From positions 1 to 5,893 of the forward strand of contig CALXVO010000078.1 of NCBI GenBank assembly GCA_944392065.1: a stretch of DNA of 5,893 nt, in the 5' to 3' direction. How positions within the stretch are numbered: the first letter of the stretch is position 1; each line of letters begins with the position of its first letter. Source of the DNA: an uncultured Clostridia bacterium. Lineage in GTDB: Bacteria; Bacillota; Clostridia; TANB77; CAG-508. Below are positions 1-5,893 of this stretch, piece by piece. Both the position numbers and the translations under genes were made by a program. A model generated the notes under the pieces. The model was given only the letters and a program-made list of their open reading frames with translations. It was not told the DNA's origin and did no database searches.

Positions 1-1101
1 TTTTGGTTAGAAATGCAAAAGAGATTAGGCGAAAATTTTAAATTTGTTTCAAAAGTAAAAATATTTGACTGGAGAATTAAATTAGGGTTTAGAGATTTAG
101 ACAACGAATATGATTTTGTTGTAAAGGCATATGAGAATGAGGAAACTAAGAATTTTGCTAAAAAGATTACCTTAGAAAGTGATGTTGCAATAATAGGCTC
201 GACAACTGATGAATTGATTGAAGAAAGATTAAAACAGGATAAGGTAACTTTTCGATATAGAGCAAGAGTATTTATATTTCCAGAAGGATTTTTTAAAACA
301 GTATTTAATAAAGAAAAATTGAAATTGTTTTATGATAGGCATATAAAATTTAGAAAAAATAAGAACTTATATATGCTATGTGCAAATGCCTATGGTGCTA
401 AAGATTTTAATTTTTTAGGATTATACAAAAATAAAATATATAAATGGGGATATTTTCTGGAAACAAACAAGTATGACATAGATAAATTGATAGAACAAAA
501 AGAAGAAAACAAGAAAGTAGAAATCATATGGGTCGCACGATTTATTAATTGGAAGCATCCAGAAGTAGTTGTAAAATTAGCTAAGAATTTGAAAAAATCA
601 AATTTGAATTTTCATATTAGAATGTTAGGCACTGGTATATTGGAAACAGAAATAAGAAATAAGGTAAAAAAATTGAATTTAGATGATGTAATTGAGATTG
701 TTGGACAAGTACCAAGTGATAAAGTTAAAAATTATATGGAAAAAGCAAATATATTTATAGGTACAAGTGGTAGCCAAGAAGGATGGGGAGCAGTAGTTAA
801 CGAATCTATGAATGCTGGATGCGCTATTGTTGCAAATAAGAAAATGGGTTCTGTACCATTTTTAATAAAAGATGACGAAAATGGACTTATATATACTTCA
901 TATAGAGAACTTGAAAATAAAGTAAGGCTATTAATAGATGATAAAGAGTTAAGAGAGAAACTAGGAAAAAATGCATATAAATATATAACAGAAAAATGGA
1001 CAAGTAGCCTTGCAGCCAATAATTTAATAGAGTTATTTGATGCAATCATAAACGAGAAAGAGTATAAGGTGGTAGATGGACCAGCTAGCAAGGAAAGATA
1101 G
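1..1101 (+). CDS. Family-4 glycosyltransferase (GT-B fold), 5' end beyond window
   Basis: This is probably a cytoplasmic or membrane-associated retaining glycosyltransferase that moves a sugar from a nucleotide-sugar donor onto a lipid-linked surface polysaccharide intermediate. The first in-frame ATG is at 13, but the frame is open to base 1 (it reads FWLE before that Met). Related proteins carry an N-terminal strand and a 'NHHQxPF' type segment before this point, so the gene almost certainly starts upstream and only its start is missing. Numbered from the Met at 13, the C-terminal donor-binding Rossmann domain begins near residue 168 (IIWVARFINWKHPE). It contains the GT4 signature E-x7-E as EGWGAVVNE (residues 256-264), followed by NAGCAIVA. 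The C-terminus VVDGPASKER resembles the 'DGPCS' tail seen in exopolysaccharide GT4 enzymes. It ends 20 bases before the next glycosyltransferase gene, which suggests one operon. Family assignment is firm; donor and acceptor cannot be told. Confidence 0.88.
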   Translation, partial: FWLEMQKRLGENFKFVSKVKIFDWRIKLGFRDLDNEYDFVVKAYENEETKNFAKKITLESDVAIIGSTTDELIEERLKQDKVTFRYRARVFIFPEGFFKTVFNKEKLKLFYDRHIKFRKNKNLYMLCANAYGAKDFNFLGLYKNKIYKWGYFLETNKYDIDKLIEQKEENKKVEIIWVARFINWKHPEVVVKLAKNLKKSNLNFHIRMLGTGILETEIRNKVKKLNLDDVIEIVGQVPSDKVKNYMEKANIFIGTSGSQEGWGAVVNESMNAGCAIVANKKMGSVPFLIKDDENGLIYTSYRELENKVRLLIDDKELREKLGKNAYKYITEKWTSSLAANNLIELFDAIINEKEYKVVDGPASKER

Positions 1102-1121
1102 AATAAGGGGAGAAGATTTAG

Positions 1122-1914
1122 ATGAAAAAAAAGAGATTTAGTATTATTATACCTGCATATAATGTGTGCGAATATATTGATAAAGCAATTGATAGCGTGT
1201 TAGAACAAGACTTTAAAGATTATGAACTAATAATAGTAAATGATGCATCAACAGATGATACTGCTGAAAAAGTAAAAAAATATGAAGAAATATATGACAA
1301 TATAAAGTTAATATCACACAAAGAAAATAAAGCTTCACGGCGGGGCTAGGAATACTGGATTAAATAATGCAAGTGGAGAATATGTGATTTTTCTAGATGC
1401 AGATGATTTTTTATTTGCAAATGATGTACTTAGTAAAATAGATAAGCTGATTGGAAGTCAAAATGTAGATATTGTATATTTGGGATTCAAAATAGGTGGT
1501 AATAGAAATGAATTTGTAATTCCAACAGAAGAGACATGCACAAAAGAATATAAAGCTGGCATTGATATTTATCCAAATGTATGGAGCAAATGCTGGAATT
1601 TAGAATTTTTAAATAAAAATAATATAAGGTTTGTAGAATATAGATATTATGAAGATGTACTATTTGTATATAGAGGAGTAATGAAATCCGAAAAATATCT
1701 AATAGCCGATTTTCCAGTTTATCATTATATTAGTGGTAGAAAAAATAGTATGACCACCACCTTAAATTTAAAAAATATATATGATACAGTAGACAATATA
1801 AGAGATATGATGCAAATAAAAAGTAAAGAAGATACAAAAGAAATAAATATGAGAATAAAAAGAGAAATAGATATGTGCAAAAAACGTTTAGAGGACATAT
1901 ATTATTCGATGTAA
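1122..1914 (+). pseudogene. Family-2 glycosyltransferase (GT-A), split by a frameshift near 1332-1347
   Basis: Two ORFs in different frames encode successive parts of one GT2 enzyme of the exopolysaccharide type. The first (1122-1349) starts at an ATG with AAGGGGAG nine bases upstream. It gives the N-terminal nucleotide-binding part: FSIIIPAYNVCEYIDKAIDS, then ELIIVNDASTDDT with the conserved Asp. It stops at TAG 1347-1349. The second is in the +1 frame and resumes with ARNTGLNNASGEYVIFLDADD, carrying the metal-binding D-x-D-type motif. It continues with WSKCWNLEFLNKNNIRF and YYEDVLF, the usual catalytic-base region, and ends at TAA 1912-1914. Joining the frames gives about 264 residues, somewhat short for the roughly 300-residue family. 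The GTG at 1384 is not a credible independent start, because homology extends upstream of it and no ribosome binding site is evident. Either the gene is inactive or the sequence carries an error in the GC-rich stretch. Confidence 0.85.
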
Positions 1915-1988
1915 TTTTATATTAAAATTAGAGAAATAGACTGATGATAAATACTAAGTTTTAAATAAAAAAGATAGGAGTTGAAGAG

Positions 1989-2016
1989 TTAGTACAATCT
2001 TCTTGGATACTATAGT
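1989..2016 (+). promoter_or_regulatory. Possible sigma-A-type promoter upstream of pth
   Basis: A TATAGT box (2011-2016, five of six to consensus) lies 16 bases after a poor -35 candidate TTAGTA (1989-1994). It would start transcription about 90 bases before pth, giving the leader described above. In such AT-rich DNA matches of this quality are frequent, so this is only a candidate. Cotranscription from the glycosyltransferase operon is equally possible, since no clear terminator separates them. Confidence 0.2.
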
Positions 2017-2095
2017 GAAATAATCGTTGTATTGCTTTCGGTAGTTTATTTGCTTAGCTAAAACGTCGGTGCTTTCTTAACTTAATTTGTGCCTC

Positions 2096-2104
2096 GAGGA
2101 AGGG
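2096..2104 (+). promoter_or_regulatory. Ribosome binding site deciding the pth start
   Basis: GAGGAAGGG is an extended purine run complementary to the 3' end of 16S rRNA. It lies 5 bases before the ATG at 2110 and 8 before the ATG at 2113. It therefore rules out the upstream in-frame GTG at 2089, which precedes the site and would translate through it. The GAGG half is also part of the palindrome CCTCGAGG (2092-2099). Confidence 0.75.
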
Positions 2105-2109
2105 TATTA

Positions 2110-2682
2110 ATGATGAGCATGTATATAATAATTGGACTGGGAAATCCAGAACCAGAATATGCCAATACAAGACATAATATGGGATTTGATGTAATTAATA
2201 AAATAGCAAAGAAATATGGAATAGAACTAAATAAGACAAAATTTAGTTCTATTTGTGGTACGGGAATAATAGAAGGAAAAAAGGTAATCTTAATAAAGCC
2301 ACAAACTTTTATGAATAACAGTGGAGAAGCGGTTTCAGAATTTGTAAGATTTTATAAGGAACCATTAGAAAATGTAATGGTCGTTTATGATGATATGGAT
2401 ACGGATATTGGAAAAATAAGAGTAAGAGCAAAAGGTGGAGCGGGTTCACATAATGGCATGAAATCTATTGTAAAAGAACTTAATTCTGAAGATTTTCCAC
2501 GCATTCGAGTTGGAATAGGAAAGCCAGCAAATGAGTTTGACAGAATAAATTATGTAATTGGAAGAATTCCAAATGAAGAATATATCGATTTACAAGTAGG
2601 CGAAGATAACGCGGCAGAAGCGGTAGTCTATTGGATTGAGCATGGGCTAGATAATACGATGAATAAGTATAATGTAAAATAG
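2110..2682 (+). CDS. pth: Peptidyl-tRNA hydrolase
   Basis: Cytoplasmic esterase that cleaves peptidyl-tRNA released by stalled or aborting ribosomes and so recycles tRNA; it is normally essential in bacteria. The product is 190 residues from the ATG at 2110, the usual size of the family. The bacterial Pth signatures are all present in order: GLGNPEPEYANTRHNMGF near the N-terminus, with the substrate-contact Asn and the catalytic His of TRHN; KPQTFMNNSG; YDDMD followed by GKIRVR; and GGAGSHNGMKSI. The conserved Asp, both Asn residues and the His needed for activity are intact. Three closely spaced Met codons (2110, 2113, 2119) could serve as start. I prefer 2110 or 2113 from the ribosome binding site spacing. 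The gene is 107 bases upstream of the RNase E/G gene with no terminator seen between them, so a shared transcript of translation and RNA-turnover genes is likely. Confidence 0.96.
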   Translation: MMSMYIIIGLGNPEPEYANTRHNMGFDVINKIAKKYGIELNKTKFSSICGTGIIEGKKVILIKPQTFMNNSGEAVSEFVRFYKEPLENVMVVYDDMDTDIGKIRVRAKGGAGSHNGMKSIVKELNSEDFPRIRVGIGKPANEFDRINYVIGRIPNEEYIDLQVGEDNAAEAVVYWIEHGLDNTMNKYNVK

Positions 2683-2789
2683 AAAATTTAAAACATACAT
2701 TGTTTGCTAGAGAAATAAAGCCGTGGATAGTAAAAATCTATTTCGTGAAGAGAGAAGTGTAATATATAGAAAGGAAAAGATTAATAGAA

Positions 2790-3983
2790 ATGCAGGAATT
2801 ATTAATTGATGTTAAAGAAAATCAAAAAAATATATTATTATTGGAAAATGGTAATTTAATAGAAAGATACATAGAAGAGCAAGGTCAAGATAGATTGGAA
2901 GGAGATATCTATTTAGGAATTGTGAAAGATGTATTACCAGGTATGCAAGCAGCATTTGTAGATATTGGAAAGGAAAAAAATACGTTTATTCATATTCGAG
3001 ATGTAATTCCAAAAGTGAGCGAAGAAACTGGGAACAAAAATGAGGATTTTGCTAATTATAATATTAAGGATTATTTAAAAGAAGGAAATCCAATTTTGGT
3101 TCAGGTAAAAAAGGATAGTACTAATAAAAAAGGTGCAAGAATATCTGCTCATTTAAGTATTCCAGGTAGATTTGTAGTTGTAATGCCAGGAGAAAAATTT
3201 ATTACTATTTCACAAAAAATAGATGATGAGCAAGAAAGAAAAAGACTAAAAGAAATTATAAGTAAAAATATACAAGGAAGCCATGGAGCAATTGTAAGAA
3301 CATCAGCAGTAGAAAAATCCGAAGAAGATATAGTACAAGATCTTATAAAAACAGTAGAAAAATATAATAATATAGAAAAAATATTTGAAGCAGAAGTGAA
3401 AAAAGGTAAAAATATAAAACCAAGACTTTTATATAAAAGTGAGAATATGGTACAAAGAATACTTACTGATTTGATGGATCAAGACTTAAGCAGGATTATA
3501 ACAAATGATAAAGAAACGTATGATTCTATTAAAGAAAAATTAGAAAATGAGAATAAAAATATTAGAATAGATATGCAAGAAGATATTCTATCTATGTACA
3601 ATCTAAAAAAACAATTAGAAGAATTAGAAAATAGAAAAATATGGCTAAAATGTGGAGGATTTATAACAATAGATAAAACAGAAGCTTTAACGGCTATAGA
3701 CGTAAATTCAGGAAAATATACAGGAAGAAAAGATTTAGAACAAACTATATTTACTGTAAATAAGGAAGCCACCATAGAAATAGCAAAACAATTAAGACTA
3801 AGAGATATTGGCGGAATAATAATTATAGATTATATTGATATGAAAGATGAAGAAAATGAAAATAAAATAATAGAAATATTCAAAGAGCAATTAAAAAAAG
3901 ATAGATCCAAAACACAAATCGTAGGATTTTCAAAATTAAATTTATTAGAAATGACACGTAAACATATGTGTAGCAATGATTAA
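2790..3983 (+). CDS. rng: RNase E/G family endoribonuclease, lacking the C-terminal zinc-link and small domain
   Basis: Endoribonuclease that cuts single-stranded AU-rich RNA during rRNA maturation and mRNA decay, often favouring 5'-monophosphate ends. The protein has 397 residues. An N-terminal S1-type RNA-binding region has GDIYLGIVKDVLPGMQAAFV and GKEKNTFIHIRDV (about 38-72). A 5'-sensor segment GAIVRTSA (166-173) has R170 and T171 equivalent to the 5'-phosphate-binding pair of E. coli RNase E. A DNase I-like catalytic region has TAIDVNSG (D304) and IIIIDYIDM (D347), matching the two metal-binding Asp residues. The chain ends at KLNLLEMTRKHMCSND, just after the conserved EMTRK. The CPxC zinc-link that joins protomers in RNase E, and the following small domain, are absent; E. 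coli RNase G has about 490 residues. The start fits the family (MQELLIDV); AGGA lies about 14 bases upstream, a slightly long gap. The catalytic residues are intact, so activity is plausible. Confidence 0.9.
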   Translation: MQELLIDVKENQKNILLLENGNLIERYIEEQGQDRLEGDIYLGIVKDVLPGMQAAFVDIGKEKNTFIHIRDVIPKVSEETGNKNEDFANYNIKDYLKEGNPILVQVKKDSTNKKGARISAHLSIPGRFVVVMPGEKFITISQKIDDEQERKRLKEIISKNIQGSHGAIVRTSAVEKSEEDIVQDLIKTVEKYNNIEKIFEAEVKKGKNIKPRLLYKSENMVQRILTDLMDQDLSRIITNDKETYDSIKEKLENENKNIRIDMQEDILSMYNLKKQLEELENRKIWLKCGGFITIDKTEALTAIDVNSGKYTGRKDLEQTIFTVNKEATIEIAKQLRLRDIGGIIIIDYIDMKDEENENKIIEIFKEQLKKDRSKTQIVGFSKLNLLEMTRKHMCSND

Positions 3984-3987
3984 AATT

Positions 3988-4042
3988 TGAGCAATTGGGG
4001 ACGGGCTTGTTTTGCACAAACAAGCCCGTCCCCAATTGCTCA
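3988..4042. repeat. Perfect 25-bp inverted repeat with 5-nt loop (REP-like palindrome, possible bidirectional terminator)
   Basis: The left arm (3988-4012) starts TGAGCAATTGGGGACGGG and the right arm (4018-4042) is its exact reverse complement; the loop is TGCAC (4013-4017). It is much more GC-rich than the flanks and occupies nearly all of the 60-base gap between two convergent stop codons, starting 4 bases after the RNase stop and ending 1 base before the ligase stop. From memory, palindromes built on GGGGACGG with a TTTGTGCAAA-like centre are dispersed in Clostridia and related Firmicutes and resemble REP elements mobilised by RAYT/Y1-type transposases; I cannot confirm this here. The stem could end both transcripts. 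On the - strand it is followed by AATTTTAA, a weak U-run; on the + strand no U-run follows. Confidence 0.9.
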
Positions 4043-4043
4043 C

Positions 4044-5771
4044 TTAAGCGTTACCTAAAATCAGTTTTAATTCCTCATGCCTTTTTACTTTTTGAGTTGT
4101 TGTTTTTATTAGAGGAACTTCTGTAACAATAATTTCTCTAATATATTTGTATGCTGGCATTTTATGATTTACGTTTTCTTTTATATCATTCCATATTGTT
4201 TTTTGCAAATCTTCTTTTTCAATATTTGGATACATTTCATTTATAACATCTTTGTTATACACAATTTTGGCACAAATTTTGTAATCTCCGTCTGCTTCTG
4301 GTCTACCAAATACCATGCACTCAGATACATATGGAAGTTTATTAATAAGAATTTCCAATTCTTCTGGAAATATATTTTTTCCATTTTTTAATACAATAAC
4401 ATCTTTTTTTCTACCAGTAATAAATAGAAATCCATCTTTATCAAAATAACCTAAGTCTCCAGTATAGAACCAACCATCTTTTAAAACATCAGCAGTTGCA
4501 TCTGGATTATCTACATATTCAAGCATTACAGTAGGAGCTTTTACAGCAATTTCTCCAATTCCATCCTTATCCGGATGACCTATTTTTACATCAATTCCAG
4601 GCAAAGGAAAGCCTACTGAGCCACACCTTTTAAATTTATCATTTTCACCTGCAACTACAGGAGATGTTTCTGTTAATCCATAACCTTGAAGTAAATTAAT
4701 GCCTAAATCCAGAAAGCCCTGTATGGCATCTCTACTCATTGCGGCACCACCTGCAATGAGTATTCTAAGTTTTCCACCTAGATTGTCTAACACTTCTTTA
4801 AATACTTTTCTACGAATATCAATACCAACTTTTAATAATCCATTACAAATCTTAGACATATTTTTAACAAGTTTTGTTTTACCCTTTTCTTCAATTCCCT
4901 TTTTTATTTTTTTGTACATAACTTCAAGCATTAAAGGGACACATACAAATCCTGTTACCTTAAACTCAGCTAAATTTTTCTGAACATATTTTATACCGTC
5001 ACAAAAAGCCACTGTGATTCCAGAAAATGTTCCATATAGAAAAGTACATGTGGATTCAAAAGTATGATGCAATGGAAGGAAAGACAAAAAAGTATCTTCT
5101 TTCCTTATGTCGGTCATCTGAGCTAAAGCATAAATATCTTCACAAATGTTAGACTGAGATAATGCTACAGCTTTAGATATAGAAGTAGTACCAGATGTAA
5201 ATAGCATTATGGACATTTTTCTATTATCTATTTCTACTAAATCATACTTGTTATCTCCATTGGTTAGGAGAGAATGACCTTTTTCAATTAAGCTGGAAAA
5301 ACTTGTGAATTTATCTAGATTATCCATGCAAATATATGATGATATATTTGATTTTTTTTCTGTTGCTATTTTTGTAAATATATCGGCATATTGTTTATCA
5401 AAAATAACAGCTTCTGATTTACTTCTAATAATTAAATCTTCTATTTCGTTATCTGGTAGAGATTTGTCCAGAGGAACTACTATCATATTTGAAGTTGTAA
5501 CAGCCAAATAACTTACGCACCATTCATATCTGTTGGGAGCAATAATAGCTATTCTTTTTTTGGATAGTCCCAAATTTAAAAGTGCAGTGCCAAGAGATTT
5601 TATATCATTAGCAAATTTTCCATATGTAATTTTTATATGCTCTGTTGAATTAGGAGTTTCTTTATATTCAAAGGCAATTTGGTCTGAATATAGAGTGGCA
5701 TACCTATTTACTAAATCCCTAAAATCCTTCATTTTTACTGAATCGTATAATTTTCTTTTATACTTACTCAT
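4044..5771 (-). CDS. Long-chain acyl-CoA synthetase-like AMP-forming ligase
   Basis: Member of the ANL superfamily: it activates a carboxylic acid, most likely a fatty acid, with ATP to an acyl-adenylate and transfers the acyl group to CoA. Numbered from the chosen start, the 575-residue chain has the P-loop FTSGTTSISK (191-200), LPLHHTFE (232-239), the adenine-binding QGYGLTETSP (362-371), YTGDLG (436-441) with the ribose-binding Asp, the hinge GRKKD (453-457), and a C-terminal TTTQKVKR with the probable catalytic Lys near 561. All core motifs are intact, and length and layout suit a fatty acyl-CoA synthetase. No signal peptide or membrane segment is evident. The start is set by AAGGA nine bases before the ATG at 5771; an ATG three codons upstream (5780) directly abuts that site and is less likely. 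It converges on the RNase gene. Substrate chain length is not readable, and an acyl-ACP synthetase or other acid-CoA ligase remains possible. Confidence 0.9.
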   Translation of the reverse strand: MSKYKRKLYDSVKMKDFRDLVNRYATLYSDQIAFEYKETPNSTEHIKITYGKFANDIKSLGTALLNLGLSKKRIAIIAPNRYEWCVSYLAVTTSNMIVVPLDKSLPDNEIEDLIIRSKSEAVIFDKQYADIFTKIATEKKSNISSYICMDNLDKFTSFSSLIEKGHSLLTNGDNKYDLVEIDNRKMSIMLFTSGTTSISKAVALSQSNICEDIYALAQMTDIRKEDTFLSFLPLHHTFESTCTFLYGTFSGITVAFCDGIKYVQKNLAEFKVTGFVCVPLMLEVMYKKIKKGIEEKGKTKLVKNMSKICNGLLKVGIDIRRKVFKEVLDNLGGKLRILIAGGAAMSRDAIQGFLDLGINLLQGYGLTETSPVVAGENDKFKRCGSVGFPLPGIDVKIGHPDKDGIGEIAVKAPTVMLEYVDNPDATADVLKDGWFYTGDLGYFDKDGFLFITGRKKDVIVLKNGKNIFPEELEILINKLPYVSECMVFGRPEADGDYKICAKIVYNKDVINEMYPNIEKEDLQKTIWNDIKENVNHKMPAYKYIREIIVTEVPLIKTTTQKVKRHEELKLILGNA

Positions 5772-5780
5772 TTGTATCAT

Positions 5781-5785
5781 TCCTT
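5781..5785 (-). promoter_or_regulatory. Ribosome binding site deciding the ligase start
   Basis: AAGGA on the - strand lies 9 bases before the ATG at 5771 and 0 bases before the ATG at 5780. The spacing selects the inner Met (MSKYKRK) as the start. Confidence 0.65.
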
Positions 5786-5809
5786 AACTATAATATTTAG
5801 GCTTTTTGT

Positions 5810-5839
5810 TTTATAAAAACAAGGGTAATGATCTGATAA
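5810..5839 (-). promoter_or_regulatory. Candidate promoter of the acyl-CoA synthetase gene
   Basis: On the - strand, TTATCA (5839-5834, four of six to the -35 consensus) is followed after 18 bases by TATAAA (5815-5810, five of six to the -10 consensus). Transcription would begin near 5803, about 30 bases before the start codon. The -35 box overlaps the palindrome TGATA-AA-TATCA (5834-5845). The -10 box lies in a TTGTTTT/AAAACAA inverted repeat (5806-5822). In AT-rich DNA such matches can be accidental. Confidence 0.3.
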
Positions 5840-5845
5840 ATATCA
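5834..5845. promoter_or_regulatory. Short palindrome overlapping the candidate -35 box (possible operator)
   Basis: TGATAAATATCA is a 5+2+5 inverted repeat covering the candidate -35 box. A repressor bound here would block polymerase. It does not look like the FapR site of lipid genes, and no regulator gene lies in the window, so this is a speculative operator. The rest of 5846-5893 shows no recognisable feature. Confidence 0.18.
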
Positions 5846-5893
5846 TATTTGCCTATGACCACATAAGAAATTCGTTTTATGGAATTTTCTGGA

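Larger units (their letters stand above)
1915..2109 (+). other. Non-coding leader between the glycosyltransferase pseudogene and pth
   Basis: No convincing ORF runs through this stretch on either strand. The first half is very AT-rich and has no CG dinucleotide. The second half (about 2020-2100) has five CG dinucleotides and looks different in composition. Visible small structures are GAAGA/TCTTC around a 10-nt loop (1983-2002), a competing pairing of AGTACAA with TTGTATT (1991-1997 with 2027-2033, one wobble), ATTGC/GTAGT around TTTCG, and GGTGC/GTGCC (with wobbles) just before the ribosome binding site. None matches a riboswitch or T-box that I recognise. It may be a 5' leader of pth, a remnant left at the edge of a variable polysaccharide cluster, or simply spacer. 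Confidence 0.4.

Noticed and set aside
732..1091. Long ORF on the - strand opposite the GT4 gene
   Set aside because: It is antisense to a clear GT4 coding region, its translation is low-complexity Ser/Phe/Leu typical of the reverse of AT-rich genes, and it has no ribosome binding site or family motif.
1338..1350. Programmed +1 frameshift in the GT2 gene (G-rich run followed by TAG)
   Set aside because: The arrangement recalls prfB (purine run, then a stop codon), but glycyl-tRNA on GGC would have to re-pair on GCT, which is a poor match. No precedent is known to me in GT2 genes, and the motif spacing is disturbed as well.
1912..1930. AT-only hairpin TAATTTTA-TAT-TAAAATTA as terminator of the glycosyltransferase operon
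   Set aside because: An 8-bp stem with no G-C pair, overlapping the stop codon and without a following U-run, is not a convincing intrinsic terminator.
2089..2109. GTG at 2089 as the start of Pth
   Set aside because: It precedes the strong ribosome binding site and would add PRGRVLM, which is not part of the Pth family and is simply the translated binding site.
1960..2109. T-box, preQ1 or c-di-GMP riboswitch in the pth leader
   Set aside because: No AGGGTGG T-box sequence and no conserved aptamer core could be matched; isolated similarities such as TAGCTAAAAC are too short.
1929..2717. Shared 10-mer TAGAGAAATA at 1929-1938 and 2708-2717, upstream of pth and of rng
   Set aside because: It is a single short purine-rich match in AT-rich DNA without conserved flanks or spacing to the starts; chance is sufficient.
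3479..3775. ORF on the - strand opposite the RNase gene
   Set aside because: It is a shadow of the conserved catalytic region of RNase E/G with no recognisable protein features.
3980..4047. TTAA on both sides of the palindrome as a target-site duplication
   Set aside because: Each TTAA contains the TAA stop codon of its flanking gene, TTAA is common in this DNA, and the distances to the palindrome differ (4 and 1 bases). REP-type elements usually make no duplication.
4164..5787. Several + strand ORFs opposite the acyl-CoA synthetase
   Set aside because: All lie antisense to continuous, motif-complete ligase coding sequence, with hydrophobic low-complexity translations and no supporting signals.

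Overview
The window comes from an AT-rich bacterial chromosome (by eye around 30 % GC). It uses the standard bacterial code: TGG encodes Trp and all three stop types look normal. Strong purine-rich ribosome binding sites, heavy ATA/AGA/AAA codon use and clostridial-looking proteins point to a low-GC Firmicute, most likely Clostridia. This placement is an inference from protein style and composition, not from a marker gene.

Region 1 (1-1914, + strand) is the end of a cell-surface polysaccharide gene cluster. It holds a family-4 glycosyltransferase whose 5' end lies outside the window, then a family-2 glycosyltransferase split by a frameshift at about 1332-1347. Region 2 (1915-2109) is a non-coding leader with small hairpins and a locally raised CpG content, ending in a strong ribosome binding site. 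Region 3 (2110-3983, + strand) holds two housekeeping RNA and translation genes: peptidyl-tRNA hydrolase (pth), and an RNase E/G family endoribonuclease that stops before the zinc-link and small domain usual in this family. Region 4 (3984-4043) is almost filled by a perfect 25-bp inverted repeat with a 5-nt loop, built around GGGGACGGG/CCCGTCCCC. It lies between the convergent stop codons of the RNase gene and the next gene. Region 5 (4044-5771, - strand) is a long-chain acyl-CoA synthetase-like AMP-forming ligase. Region 6 (5772-5893) is its upstream region, with a candidate promoter overlapped by a short palindrome.

The genes do not form one pathway. The two glycosyltransferases belong to an extracellular or capsular glycan operon. 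Pth recycles peptidyl-tRNA and RNase G processes RNA, and they probably share a transcript. The ligase activates fatty acids and is transcribed separately. I see no clearly new multi-gene system. The points most worth a second look are the GC-rich palindrome, the short RNase G, the broken GT2 gene and the leader before pth.
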